NCBI RefSeq assembly: GCF_009664365.1
Contig: NZ_CP044310.1
Coordinates: forward strand, 1,809,001-1,873,000
Source of the DNA: Paenibacillus xylanilyticus
GTDB lineage: Bacteria; Bacillota; Bacilli; Paenibacillales; Paenibacillaceae
Reading direction: 5' to 3'
DNA: 64,000 nt
This document shows, piece by piece, positions 45,450 through 54,455 of the stretch; position 1 is the stretch's first letter, and every line of letters starts with the position of its first letter. The position numbers and the translations under genes are program-made. The notes under the pieces are model-generated. The model saw only the letters and a program-made list of their open reading frames with translations. It was not told the DNA's origin and did not search any database.

Positions 45450-46451
45450 ATGCAACTTAGAAGAGTGAGAATTGCCGGAACGGGCAAGTATCTGCCGGAG
45501 CGAAAAGTAACGGACGAGGAGCTGGATATCCGCTTGAATGTGCCGGCAGGTTGGGTGTCCAAAGCCACGGGCGTAGGTGTTCGCCATTATGCTTCCGGTC
45601 AGGAAACATCTTCGTTCATGGGGGCGAGAGCTGCAGAAGCTGCGCTTGCCGACGCAGGACTGCAATTTGCCGATATCGACTGTCTGGTGTGCACCAGCGG
45701 AACGAAGGAGCAGCCTTTGCCAAGTACAGCGGTATTCATCCAACAAGCCATGGGAGAACAGGAATCAGGCATACCGGCATTTGATATGGATGCAACCTGT
45801 CTGAGCTTTCTAAACGGCCTGGACGTCATTTCCTATATGGTGGATGCGGGTCGTTATCGCCGGGTACTGCTCGTAGCAACAGAGATCGCTTCTGCAGGTT
45901 TGAATTGGTCGGATAAGGAGAGTGCGGCCCTCTTTGGCGATGGAGCCGCCGCGGTCATTATCGAACGTTCCGAAGAAGAGCAATCTTCCCGAATTGTGCA
46001 TGCTTCCCTGAGGACGTACAGCCGGGGGGCGAGATTCTCGGAAATTGCCGGTGGGGGTACACGGCTGCATGCCTCCAATTATGTGGCCGATCAGCCGGAG
46101 CCTTACCTTTTTCACATGGATGGGCAGGCGATCTTCCGGATGGCTTCCAGGCTTCTTCCCGGATTCATGGACGATATGCTGAAGGCCTCCGGAAACCGGA
46201 TGGAAGATTTTAAGCTGGTCATTCCGCATCAGGGAAGTGCCATGGCCATGAGATTGATCCGCAAAAAATTAAATATTCCCGAAGACCGCTTTATGGACAT
46301 TACACGAAACCATGGGAATACCATTGCCGCATCCATTCCCATGGGACTGCATGAGGCGATCAAGCAGCAGCGTATTCGGCGAGGTGATCGGGTGCTCCTG
46401 ATCGGAACGGCCGCTGGATTGTCATTGGGAGGACTTATTTTTGATTACTAG
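45450..46451 (+). CDS. beta-ketoacyl-ACP synthase III (FabH)-like condensing enzyme
   Basis: 333 aa from ATG 45450, with AGAGGTTGGGG 4-10 nt upstream; the ATG at 45426 has none. Thiolase fold with the KAS III triad: C117 (DMDATCLSFLNG), H260 (LVIPHQGSAM) and N290 (RNHGNTIAASI). KAS III enzymes join an acyl-CoA to malonyl-ACP; FabH-like relatives such as OleA join two acyl chains. The sequence around Cys departs from the AACSGF-type of fatty acid FabH, which fits a specialised role (inference). It is the first gene of an overlapping operon and has no adjacent acyl carrier protein. Confidence 0.88.
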   Translation: MQLRRVRIAGTGKYLPERKVTDEELDIRLNVPAGWVSKATGVGVRHYASGQETSSFMGARAAEAALADAGLQFADIDCLVCTSGTKEQPLPSTAVFIQQAMGEQESGIPAFDMDATCLSFLNGLDVISYMVDAGRYRRVLLVATEIASAGLNWSDKESAALFGDGAAAVIIERSEEEQSSRIVHASLRTYSRGARFSEIAGGGTRLHASNYVADQPEPYLFHMDGQAIFRMASRLLPGFMDDMLKASGNRMEDFKLVIPHQGSAMAMRLIRKKLNIPEDRFMDITRNHGNTIAASIPMGLHEAIKQQRIRRGDRVLLIGTAAGLSLGGLIFDY

Positions 46452-47661
46452 ATTGAGAGAATCGAATCATGCTGCTGCAATCCGAAGTGTATTACTCACT
46501 GGGGGGCGTGCTCCCGTTACACTAGATCTGGCACGCATGCTCAAGCGCGCAGGTTATCGTGTGTATGTTGCGGAGAGTGCATCACGTCATCTATGCAGAT
46601 TGTCCGGTGCAGTGGAGCAATGCTATGTTGTACCATCCCCGCGTCATGAAACAGCGGCATATCTGTCTGAGCTCGAACGGATTATTCAAGCATCGCAGAT
46701 CGACCTGCTGCTTCCAATGTGTGAAGAAGTGTTCTATATTGCGCAGGGAGCAGAGAGATTGCGCCCGTATTGCCATGTTCTTGTTTCTCCATTGGAGCAG
46801 CTGCATAAGCTGCATCACAAGTTTCATTTTATCCAGCTTGCACAATCCATGGGCCTTGCTGTACCGGATACACGTTTGATTACCAGCCGGGAAGAATGGA
46901 TTCAGACCCAATCTGTTCTGGAAACGGAAGGGAAGTGGGTATGGAAGCCGGTGTATTCCCGATTTGCCGCCAGAGTTCGCATGCCTGGCTCACGGAACGT
47001 TCCTCCAGGTGAGGCAGAAATATCATCAGCCCTCCCTTGGGTAGCTCAGGCTTACGTTTCTGGGCGAGCATTGTGCACATACAGCGTTGCTCATGAAGGG
47101 AACATGGTGGCTCATAGTACGTATGACAGCCGCTATCGCACAGGCAGCGTGGGAGCCAGTGTCTATTTCGAACACGTGGAGCACGAGGGTACATATGAGT
47201 GGGTTCAGCAATTTGTAGAGGCTACCGGATTTAGCGGTCAGATTGGTTTTGATTTTATTGAAGGACCGGAGGGGCGGGTGGTTGCCATTGAGTGCAATCC
47301 GAGGGCTACAAGCGGAATCCATCTCTTCTATCCTGGGGATGAATTGGTGCGTGCCATTACTACGCCTGAGTCGCTGGTGAAGGAAGGTATCCTGGTAACT
47401 CCCAGGCAGCAGAGCAGGGCCATGCTCATGCTCCCGATGCTGGGCAGCGGATTGCAGCAGATGGGACGACCGGATCAGTGGCGAGCATGGATGGCAGCCT
47501 GGCGAGGTACTAGAGATGTCGTACACCTGAAGAATGATAGACGCCCCATGCTGGAACAAGCGGCCGTGGTGCTGTCCGCCTGGCGTCTTGCACGCAAGCA
47601 CAAGCTATCTCTGACTGAAGCATTGACTCACGACATAGAATGGAACGGTGAACAACCATGA
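46441..47661 (+). CDS. ATP-grasp domain protein
   Basis: 406 aa from TTG 46441, with GGGAGGAC 6 nt upstream; overlaps the KAS III gene by 11 bp. Pre-ATP-grasp Rossmann region (SVLLTGGRAPVTLDLARMLK), then the ATP-grasp core: KFHFIQLAQSMGLAVPDT, KWVWKPVYSRFAARV (Lys), SGQIGFDFIE, and metal-binding VVAIECNPRATSGIHLF (about residue 285). ATP-grasp enzymes form acyl-phosphates to make amide or thioester bonds. Substrate unknown; the context suggests activation or ligation of the acid made by the condensing enzyme. Confidence 0.9.
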   Translation: MITRLRESNHAAAIRSVLLTGGRAPVTLDLARMLKRAGYRVYVAESASRHLCRLSGAVEQCYVVPSPRHETAAYLSELERIIQASQIDLLLPMCEEVFYIAQGAERLRPYCHVLVSPLEQLHKLHHKFHFIQLAQSMGLAVPDTRLITSREEWIQTQSVLETEGKWVWKPVYSRFAARVRMPGSRNVPPGEAEISSALPWVAQAYVSGRALCTYSVAHEGNMVAHSTYDSRYRTGSVGASVYFEHVEHEGTYEWVQQFVEATGFSGQIGFDFIEGPEGRVVAIECNPRATSGIHLFYPGDELVRAITTPESLVKEGILVTPRQQSRAMLMLPMLGSGLQQMGRPDQWRAWMAAWRGTRDVVHLKNDRRPMLEQAAVVLSAWRLARKHKLSLTEALTHDIEWNGEQP

Positions 47662-48653
47662 ATAGAGCATTGGTTACAGGAGCAACAGGTTGTTTGGGCA
47701 GACATCTGGCGCTAAGGCTCGCAGAACAGGGCTGGAGAGTGACGGGCATGGGCCGCAAAAAAGAATACGGTATTCAGCTGGAAGCCAAAGGAATTCAATT
47801 TTATCAAGGTGACCTGCGTGACAAGTCCGTAGCAGCTGAGGCATGTGCCAATCAGGATGCCGTCTTTCACTGTGCGGCGCTATCGTCGCCTTGGGGCAAA
47901 TACCAGGACTTTTACAGCAGCAATGTGGAAGCGACACAGCATCTGGTCGACGGTTGCAGGCGAGCGGATGTACAGCGATTCATCCACGTATCAACGCCCA
48001 GTGTGTATTTTAATTATAGACCCCGATATGACATTCATGAGGATGATCCCATGCCAGCCAAACCAGTGAATCATTATGCAGCTACCAAAAGAATGGCGGA
48101 GCACGTGGTGCTTCGGGCACATGCAAACGGACTTCCTTCCATCATGATTCGCCCGAGAGCCATCTTCGGTCCGTATGATCAGACGCTTTTCCCCAGAATC
48201 GTCGCAGCTAACCGTAAATCAGGTGTTCCTATGATTGGGGGCGGCCAGGCTGTCATTGATCTCACCTGTGTGGATAATGTCGTGGATGCGCTGCTGTTAT
48301 GCTGGAGTGCGCCGTCTGAGGCACTAGGGAGGGCCTACAATATTTCCAATGGCGACCCGCGGCCTTTCCACGAACTGGTGAGTCATCTGTTTGAATTGCT
48401 TGAGATGCGGCTGCATCGCCGAACTATTCCTTACAGGGCAGCTTATGGAGCAGCATCGCTGCTGGAGGTTGTGCATCGTCTCCTGCCTATGCTTGGCGAA
48501 CCACAGCTGACCAGATACACCGTGGGTTCGTTAGCCATCCCGCAAACGCTGAATATTCATGACGCCCGAGAGCGGATAGGATATACACCACGAGTAACCA
48601 TTGAAGAAGGCCTGCAGCAGTTTGCAGATTGGTGGAGGGCAGAATCATGCTGA
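47658..48653 (+). CDS. NAD(P)-dependent 3beta-HSD/OleD-like reductase
   Basis: 331 aa; its ATG overlaps the ATP-grasp stop (ATGA). Extended SDR: cofactor loop ALVTGATGCLGRHLALRL, active-site Ser/Thr region HVSTPSVYFNYRPR, Tyr-Lys pair in NHYAATKRMAEHVV, and SDR tail region MIRPRAIFGPYDQTLFP. The overall pattern is near 3beta-hydroxysteroid dehydrogenase-type proteins such as OleD, which reduces 2-alkyl-3-keto acids made by OleA. That parallel with the upstream KAS III gene is suggestive only. Confidence 0.88.
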   Translation: MNRALVTGATGCLGRHLALRLAEQGWRVTGMGRKKEYGIQLEAKGIQFYQGDLRDKSVAAEACANQDAVFHCAALSSPWGKYQDFYSSNVEATQHLVDGCRRADVQRFIHVSTPSVYFNYRPRYDIHEDDPMPAKPVNHYAATKRMAEHVVLRAHANGLPSIMIRPRAIFGPYDQTLFPRIVAANRKSGVPMIGGGQAVIDLTCVDNVVDALLLCWSAPSEALGRAYNISNGDPRPFHELVSHLFELLEMRLHRRTIPYRAAYGAASLLEVVHRLLPMLGEPQLTRYTVGSLAIPQTLNIHDARERIGYTPRVTIEEGLQQFADWWRAESC

Positions 48654-49507
48654 CAACAACGAAGGTAGAACTTCATCTGGGGGCTGCTGGCTTCTGTACC
48701 CATCCGGAGTTTCTGACCATTAGAGGCGGAAGTTTACGACCAGTGCCCTTTCCTGCGGGCTTTGCCTGTATTATTCATCCCGTGCATGGTCCGATGCTGC
48801 TGGACACGGGATACAGCTCCCGTTTCTTCAAGGAAACGGCACATCTGCCCAATGCGCTGTATCGCCATATTACGCCTGTGGTGTATCGTGAAGAGGACAG
48901 TGCGGTACAATTCCTTGCAAGGTTAGGGTTAAAAGCGTCGGATATTCGATATATCATTCTTTCCCATTTTCATGGTGATCATATCGCAGGGGTGCGTGAC
49001 TTCCCGGAGGCACAGTTCATCTATCTGCCCCAAGCGTATGAGGCCGTGCGTTCACTCGGTCCGGTTGCTGCAGTGAAAGCCGGGTTTCTATCCGGACTTT
49101 TGCCGGAAGATTTTGCAGACCGATCCTTGCCCGTGATGACACAGCCAGAGCGATGGACGAAGGCGGGAGACGACTTCCCCTTTTCTGAGGTACACGATCT
49201 TTTCGGTGATGGCAGCCTGCTTGGTGTAGAGGTATCCGGTCATGCAGAAGGCATGATGGGCATCCTGCTCAGCACGGGCGAACAGGACTATTTTCTGTGC
49301 GCCGATGCGGTGTGGTCCAGCCGGGCTTTTCGTGAACAGCGCAGACCGCATGCACTGGCAGGCATCATCATGTCAGATCGCTCCGAATACAGAATGAATT
49401 TCGACAAGCTCGTTCGGTTACACCAGCAGTTTCCCGAGATTCGGATTGTACCCAGCCACTGCCTGGAAGCGCTGAATGCGTGGGGGACGGGAGGGAATTA
49501 CATATGA
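48647..49507 (+). CDS. metallo-beta-lactamase-fold hydrolase
   Basis: 286 aa from ATG 48647, with GGTGGAGGG upstream; overlaps the reductase stop (ATGCTGA). The zinc motif is LSHFHGDHIAGV (H-x-H-x-D-H, about residues 107-112), followed by VEVSGHAEGMMGILL (third His) and YFLCADAVW (bridging Asp). The layout resembles AHL-lactonase-type enzymes, which open lactones or cleave thioesters. In this operon it may release or hydrolyse an activated product (inference). Confidence 0.9.
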   Translation: MLTTTKVELHLGAAGFCTHPEFLTIRGGSLRPVPFPAGFACIIHPVHGPMLLDTGYSSRFFKETAHLPNALYRHITPVVYREEDSAVQFLARLGLKASDIRYIILSHFHGDHIAGVRDFPEAQFIYLPQAYEAVRSLGPVAAVKAGFLSGLLPEDFADRSLPVMTQPERWTKAGDDFPFSEVHDLFGDGSLLGVEVSGHAEGMMGILLSTGEQDYFLCADAVWSSRAFREQRRPHALAGIIMSDRSEYRMNFDKLVRLHQQFPEIRIVPSHCLEALNAWGTGGNYI

Positions 49508-50820
49508 GCACCATGCGTATAGTCTATCATTATGCATTGGCACGCGGACTGCGAAAATGGAAATCACGTAAGGAGCTCGAACACTGGCAGGAACGTCAGA
49601 TCCTTCGGCATATCGGGCAAGTTCGTGCACAGTCTCCATTTTACCGAGAGTGGTGGGGAGATGCTGAAACATCCGCATGGAGAAGCTTTCCAATAATCGA
49701 TAAAACGATCATGATGCAGCATTTCGACCAGCTCAACACGGTCGGGATTTCGAAGAACGAAGCCATGACTCTCGCAGGTGAAAGTGAGGACACACGTGAT
49801 TTTAAGCCGTCCGTTCAAGGCATTACGGTCGGTCTTTCCTCCGGGACATCGGGGAACCGGGGATTATTTCTTGTGAGTGAGCGGGAGCAGGACGCCTGGA
49901 CGGGGACAGTGCTGGCCAAACTGCTGCCTGGTGGGCTGTGGAAGCCTGCCAAGATTGCCTTTTTCCTGCGGGCTAACAGTAATCTATATGAGTCGGTGCA
50001 GCGGGGCAAGCTGCAATTTCAATATTTTGATCTGCTGGAACCCGTGCATACCTTGGTCGAGCGTATGGAAGAGTATCGTCCCACCGTGTGGGTAGCTCCT
50101 CCATCGATGCTTAGAATGCTGGCCGATGCATATCAAGCGGCTTCACTGACCGTGACACCCGAGAAAATCATCTCTGTGGCCGAAGTCCTGGATCCGCTTG
50201 ATCGCAAGGTGCTGGAGCGCGTCTTTGGTCAAACCATTCATCAAGTCTACCAATGTACAGAGGGGTTTCTGGGTGCGACCTGCCGTCTTGGCACATTGCA
50301 TTTGAATGAAGATATTGTCCATATCGAAAAAGAGTTTATTGATCCTGTTTCCCGGCGATTTGTTCCCATTATTACGGACTTCTCCAGGACATCACAGCCG
50401 ATAATCCGGTATCGGCTGAATGACATTCTAACCGAGGCAGCCGCCCCATGTGACTGCGGCTCTCCCTTTACCGCCATTGAGCGGATCGAAGGCCGCTGTG
50501 ATGATACGCTTTATTTTTCACATCGACATACCGGCGAGGAGGTACCTGTATTTCCGGACTTCATCACCCGCGCGGTTATTGCCGCTTCTTCGAATCTGGA
50601 GCACTACCGGGTCGTTCAGCGTAGGGACGGATCACTGGAAATCGCTCTTCGACTTGGGGGGGATAGTGATGATCTCGATTGGGTGAAGAGCGAGGTGCAG
50701 CGTCAACTGCTGAAACTGGGGGAGCGGCTTGAGTGTACTGTGCCACAGACGGATTACGTTCCCTATACATTCGAACCGGGAATGATCAAGCTGCGTAGAG
50801 TGGAGAGACAACGTGGTTGA
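49504..50820 (+). CDS. adenylate-forming enzyme, PaaK/F390-synthetase-like
   Basis: 438 aa from ATG 49504, with GGAGGGAATTA upstream; overlaps the hydrolase stop (ATGA). The AMP-binding signature is GLSSGTSGNRGLFLVSERE (about residues 110-128). Other features are YQCTEGFLGATC (adenine/ribose loop) and RTSQPIIRYRLNDIL (motif with Arg-Asp). It is related to phenylacetate-CoA ligase and to F390 synthetase-like enzymes rather than classic acyl-CoA ligases. It would adenylate a carboxylic acid. The C-terminal domain looks short. Confidence 0.87.
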   Translation: MSTMRIVYHYALARGLRKWKSRKELEHWQERQILRHIGQVRAQSPFYREWWGDAETSAWRSFPIIDKTIMMQHFDQLNTVGISKNEAMTLAGESEDTRDFKPSVQGITVGLSSGTSGNRGLFLVSEREQDAWTGTVLAKLLPGGLWKPAKIAFFLRANSNLYESVQRGKLQFQYFDLLEPVHTLVERMEEYRPTVWVAPPSMLRMLADAYQAASLTVTPEKIISVAEVLDPLDRKVLERVFGQTIHQVYQCTEGFLGATCRLGTLHLNEDIVHIEKEFIDPVSRRFVPIITDFSRTSQPIIRYRLNDILTEAAAPCDCGSPFTAIERIEGRCDDTLYFSHRHTGEEVPVFPDFITRAVIAASSNLEHYRVVQRRDGSLEIALRLGGDSDDLDWVKSEVQRQLLKLGERLECTVPQTDYVPYTFEPGMIKLRRVERQRG

Positions 50821-50918
50821 ACTTGGACTTAAGCGAAGCGGATACTCAGCTATGTTCAGTCATGTGATGATAGAAAGGGAGAAGCTAATCGATTCAATGG
50901 AGGAAGGTGGACGGGGAG

Positions 50919-51776
50919 ATGGTACAGAACATTAAGGGAGAGACTGCACCTGTAGCGTTAATTACAGGCACCTCGAGTGGGTTCGGCATGCTTACTGCGA
51001 TTACACTTGCCAAGCAGGGATACCGGGTTGCCGCAACCATGCGCGATCTGAGCCGGAATGAACAATTAGTCCAGCTGGCCGAACAAGCAGGCGTTGCAGA
51101 TCGATTGCATTATATACGTCTGGATGTGACGGATTCGGATTCGGTACAGGCTGCTGTTGCGGCTGTGCTTCAGATGTATGGGCGAATTGACATGCTGGTG
51201 AACAATGCAGGGTTTGCGGTTGGTGGTTTCATTGAGGAAGTAACGATGGACGATTGGCGGCGGCAAATGGAGACGAATCTCTTCGGTCTCATTGCAATGA
51301 CGCGTGCGGTGCTTCCTGTCATGCGTGAACAGAAGCGGGGACTCATCATCAATCTCTCCAGTGTCAGCGGTTTGTCGGGGTTCCCGGGCTATGCGCCTTA
51401 TGCCGCTTCCAAATTTGCCGTGGAAGGTTTCACCGAAAGTCTTCGGCATGAGATGGCTTCGTTTGGCGTAAAGGTAGTCCTGGTTGAGCCGGGAGCGTAT
51501 CGCACACCTATTTGGAATAAAGGACTGGGTGAAATTCACCGCAATGATAACTCCCCTTATAAAGAAAAACTGGATGCAGTGCTTCGTTATTCTGCACATG
51601 CAGGTCAGACTGCGCCCGATCCGCAGGAAGTGGCTGACCTGATCGCCCGCATTGCACGCATGCGTGCACCACGGCTCCGCTATGCACTCGGCAAAGGATC
51701 TCGTGTGCTCATTATTGGCAAAACGCTGCTTCCGTGGAAGTGGTTGGAGTGGATTATTGCGCATGGTCTGAAATAG
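50919..51776 (+). CDS. short-chain dehydrogenase/reductase (classical SDR)
   Basis: 285 aa. Start uncertain: ATG 50919 or GTG 50907, with GGAGGAAG between. Cofactor loop ALITGTSSGFGMLTAITLAK, NNAG motif in DMLVNNAGFAVGGF, catalytic Ser in NLSSVSGLSG and Tyr-Lys in YAPYAASKFAVEGF. It follows the adenylating-enzyme gene by about 100 bp on the same strand and may be the last gene of that operon. Substrate unknown. Confidence 0.9.
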   Translation: MVQNIKGETAPVALITGTSSGFGMLTAITLAKQGYRVAATMRDLSRNEQLVQLAEQAGVADRLHYIRLDVTDSDSVQAAVAAVLQMYGRIDMLVNNAGFAVGGFIEEVTMDDWRRQMETNLFGLIAMTRAVLPVMREQKRGLIINLSSVSGLSGFPGYAPYAASKFAVEGFTESLRHEMASFGVKVVLVEPGAYRTPIWNKGLGEIHRNDNSPYKEKLDAVLRYSAHAGQTAPDPQEVADLIARIARMRAPRLRYALGKGSRVLIIGKTLLPWKWLEWIIAHGLK

Positions 51777-51813
51777 GGCAGACCTTATTAATTCTAGTCA
51801 GGAGGGCTTGAAC

Positions 51814-51936
51814 TTGTTTGAAGTCATCGTGATTGTATTGCTTTTAGCCGTTGTAGGACTGTTATTCCGGATCAACAGCAAGCTCCCTGAACGTGATTGG
51901 GTGAAGGAAGCGATGGAACGAGACGCGTCGAAATAA
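51814..51936 (+). CDS. 40-aa single-pass membrane protein
   Basis: TTG 51814 with GGAGGG 7 nt upstream opens a 40-codon frame ending TAA 51934-51936. The product is one hydrophobic helix (FEVIVIVLLLAVVGLLFRIN) and a charged tail (KLPERDWVKEAMERDASK). It sits 37 bp after the SDR gene and 20 bp before the DJ-1/PfpI gene. The ribosome binding site, clean composition and tight spacing support it as real. Function unknown. Confidence 0.65.
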   Translation: MFEVIVIVLLLAVVGLLFRINSKLPERDWVKEAMERDASK

Positions 51937-51956
51937 AAACATGGGAGGTTTTCACG

Positions 51957-52538
51957 TTGAAAATTGCTTTTGTTTTGTTTGATGGTTTAACCTTTCTAGA
52001 TTTTGCAGGATTCTATGATGTGATCAACCGGCTGAATTTTTTTGAACCAACCAAGGGCAGTACATGGGAAACTTGTGCGTTGACCGATCAGGTCACGGAC
52101 GAATCCGGATTAACGCTCCAAGTGGATCGAGTGAAGCCGGACTTGGGTGAATACGATATGGTTTTTGTTCCTGGAGGTATGGGTACGCGCAAACTTCGGT
52201 TTGATGAAGCTTTCGTGGGATGGCTGAAACAGGCAGAGAAGGTCCCGATGAAGGTGTCGGTATGTACGGGCTCTTTGCTGCTCGGTGCGGCAGGTTTTCT
52301 CTCCGGCAAAAAGGCAACGACTCATCCTAATGTGTATGATCTGCTTCAGCCGTACGCAGCCGAGGTCATCCAGACCCGGATTGTAAAGGACGGAAATGTC
52401 ATTACGGCCGGTGGTGTTGCCACATCGATTGATCTCGGAATTTATGTACTGGGATTGCTTGCCGGACAGGAGGCAGCCGAGAATGTGAAGCGGCAGATCG
52501 ACTATCCTTACGTGATGCAAGGAGTGATCGAAGTATGA
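51957..52538 (+). CDS. DJ-1/PfpI-family protein
   Basis: 193 aa from TTG 51957, with GGGAGGTTTTC 6 nt upstream; an upstream GTG (51897) lies in the small gene before. Class I glutamine amidotransferase-like fold: KIAFVLFDGLTFLDFAGFYD, Cys elbow in MKVSVCTGSLLLGAAGFLSG (about residue 102), and ATTHPNVYDLL. The pattern resembles isocyanide hydratase-like and transcription-factor-like members. Its stop overlaps the next GNAT (ATGA). Confidence 0.9.
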   Translation: MKIAFVLFDGLTFLDFAGFYDVINRLNFFEPTKGSTWETCALTDQVTDESGLTLQVDRVKPDLGEYDMVFVPGGMGTRKLRFDEAFVGWLKQAEKVPMKVSVCTGSLLLGAAGFLSGKKATTHPNVYDLLQPYAAEVIQTRIVKDGNVITAGGVATSIDLGIYVLGLLAGQEAAENVKRQIDYPYVMQGVIEV

Positions 52539-53083
52539 GGGATGATTTCAAGCAGAGTATGTTCAATATTCGCATTATTCGGCGTGATGAAGCCGATCAA
52601 TACTGGTCTTTGCGTCTGGAGGCACTGAAAAATCATCCGGAGTCCTTCGGAGCATCTTACGAGTTGTCTGTTCAGCTTCCTATGAGTGAAGTGCAGGATC
52701 GCATACATACTGAGCCCGATGATTACATTCTTGGAGCCTATACAGCAGAAGGAATACTGGCTGGAATGATGGGTTTCAAGAGAGAATCCGGCATGAAACT
52801 CAGACACAAGGGATTCATCTGGGGGGTATACGTGGCACCGCCATATCGGGGGTATGGTCTTGCTTCAAGGCTGCTTCGGGAAGTATTGAAACGGGGAGAG
52901 GCATTGGAGGGCATCAGGCAAATTAATCTGAGCGTGGTTACGACAAATGAATCAGCCAGACGGTTATACGAAAAGTACGGATTCGAAACGTATGGCATAG
53001 AGAATTATGCTCTTGAAGTTGGGGGACAAGGTTATGATGAAGCCCATATGACATACGTTTATCCATCTGTGAGGTCCATATGA
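52535..53083 (+). CDS. GNAT-family N-acetyltransferase
   Basis: 182 aa; overlaps the DJ-1 gene (ATGA) and the kinase-like gene (ATGA), so the three are one translational unit. Acetyl-CoA motif APPYRGYGLASRLLREVLKR (about residues 105-124) and the C-terminal NESARRLYEKYGFETYGIE typical of RimI-like GNATs. Substrate unknown. Confidence 0.88.
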   Translation: MRDDFKQSMFNIRIIRRDEADQYWSLRLEALKNHPESFGASYELSVQLPMSEVQDRIHTEPDDYILGAYTAEGILAGMMGFKRESGMKLRHKGFIWGVYVAPPYRGYGLASRLLREVLKRGEALEGIRQINLSVVTTNESARRLYEKYGFETYGIENYALEVGGQGYDEAHMTYVYPSVRSI

Positions 53084-53949
53084 CCGAGGTTGTTCATCTG
53101 GAAGTAGACGGGTATGCCTTCGTATTACAAGAGTACCATTCTTTCGAATGGTTACGGCCACTGGGCAAGGTATTTCGCGTATTTGATCAGCAGGATTCCG
53201 GCAATCTGTCTTTTGGTATGCTACAGGAGGACGGAACAAGGCTCTTTGTAAAATATGCAGGAGCACGTACCATTCATGCGAATACACTTAATAGTCCGCA
53301 GGAAGCCATCCGTAGTTTGAGATCTTCTGTTTCAGTCTACGAGGATTTGAAGCATGACGCTTTGATTCGACTAAGAGACCACTTTGCAACGGAACGGGGT
53401 TATGTCTGTGTATTTGATTGGGTGGATGGAGAATGTCTGCATTCCCAGTGGTATTTTCCGGCTCCAGCGAAATATGAAGATCCACGTTCACCGTATTATC
53501 GTTTCAGGCAACTCCCTATCAAGATGCAAATTCAGGCGATGGAGCAGATCTTGAATTTTCATATTGAGGTGGAACGAAAAGGGTATGTGGCTGTTGATTT
53601 CTATGACGGCAGTCTGATCTATGATTTTGAACAAAATAGGATCAAGATTTGTGATATCGACCTGTATCAGAAGGGTTCGTTTACCAATACCATGGGACGG
53701 TTGTGGGGTTCATCCCGCTTCATGTCTCCTGAGGAGTTTGAGCTGGGTACCACCATTGATGGAGTAACCAATGTATTCAACATGGGTGCTGCGGCATTCG
53801 TACTGCTTGGTGGAGAGAAGGACCGTTCATATGCCAAGTGGAAGGCTGGAGAAGCCTTATATCAGGTTGTAATTCGAGCAGTGGATCCTGATCGGGCCCG
53901 TCGCTATGCATCCGTGATGGAACTCGGTGAAGCCTGGAAGCTGGCGTAA
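53080..53949 (+). CDS. protein-kinase-fold protein
   Basis: 289 aa. The kinase fold is recognisable: a glycine-poor N-lobe with FVKYAGA (VAIK-like Lys), catalytic loop VAVDFYDGSLIYDFE (Asp and downstream residues), metal motif IKICDIDLYQ (DFG equivalent) and RFMSPEEFELG (APE-like). The loops differ from eukaryotic-type Ser/Thr kinases and resemble small-molecule or atypical bacterial kinases. It is translationally coupled to the GNAT upstream (ATGA). Confidence 0.78.
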   Translation: MTEVVHLEVDGYAFVLQEYHSFEWLRPLGKVFRVFDQQDSGNLSFGMLQEDGTRLFVKYAGARTIHANTLNSPQEAIRSLRSSVSVYEDLKHDALIRLRDHFATERGYVCVFDWVDGECLHSQWYFPAPAKYEDPRSPYYRFRQLPIKMQIQAMEQILNFHIEVERKGYVAVDFYDGSLIYDFEQNRIKICDIDLYQKGSFTNTMGRLWGSSRFMSPEEFELGTTIDGVTNVFNMGAAAFVLLGGEKDRSYAKWKAGEALYQVVIRAVDPDRARRYASVMELGEAWKLA

Positions 53950-54088
53950 GACAGGATGAATGTATTACTGGTGAATGATGGATCCAAAAATTCAGTTCAG
54001 TATATTCCCCATTAGGAATTGCCAGTTTGCATTCGTATCTCCCTGGAATATACCGTATAATGGAAATTAATGAGGGAGGTGCAGCTCT

Positions 54089-54454
54089 TTGTGCAGATAT
54101 GCCATGTCAGGACCATACAAAGACACATATGCCTGTTTCGACTGCCGCAAATCATTTAAGCAAACATCGAGACATGATCTCGTTCCTGAAGTGTATGAAA
54201 GGCTTGAATTTAAATGCCCGCAGTGTGCGGCACCCATGGTTAGCATGGGAAAAGATTTTAGAGCACCGAAGCAAAGTGATCTGAAACAATGGAAGAAGGT
54301 AGCGATTCTTTATCGCCACGGAATCACCTTCCATAGTTGTGGCTGCGGGCCCGGATATCGTCCGGCTGAATTGCGGCAACTGCCCGAGTTTCTGGAAAAG
54401 TCTGTTCATAAACGAAGTAAAGGCGAGCAGTTATTACTAAGGCTGGTTAAATAA
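54089..54454 (+). CDS. zinc-ribbon-like hypothetical protein
   Basis: 121 aa from TTG 54089, with GGGAGG 10 nt upstream; ATG 54104 is the alternative. Cysteine pairs in YACFDCRKSFKQ and EFKCPQCAAPM suggest a zinc ribbon, and a CGCG motif lies near residue 90. The rest is basic. It is followed 1 bp later by a GNAT gene, so the two are probably co-transcribed. Function unknown. Confidence 0.7.
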   Translation: MCRYAMSGPYKDTYACFDCRKSFKQTSRHDLVPEVYERLEFKCPQCAAPMVSMGKDFRAPKQSDLKQWKKVAILYRHGITFHSCGCGPGYRPAELRQLPEFLEKSVHKRSKGEQLLLRLVK

Positions 54455-54455
54455 T

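Noticed and set aside
45450..51776. A standard OleABCD olefin or beta-lactone cluster
   Set aside because: OleB is missing and the adenylating enzyme is of the PaaK/F390 type; the similarity is only partial.
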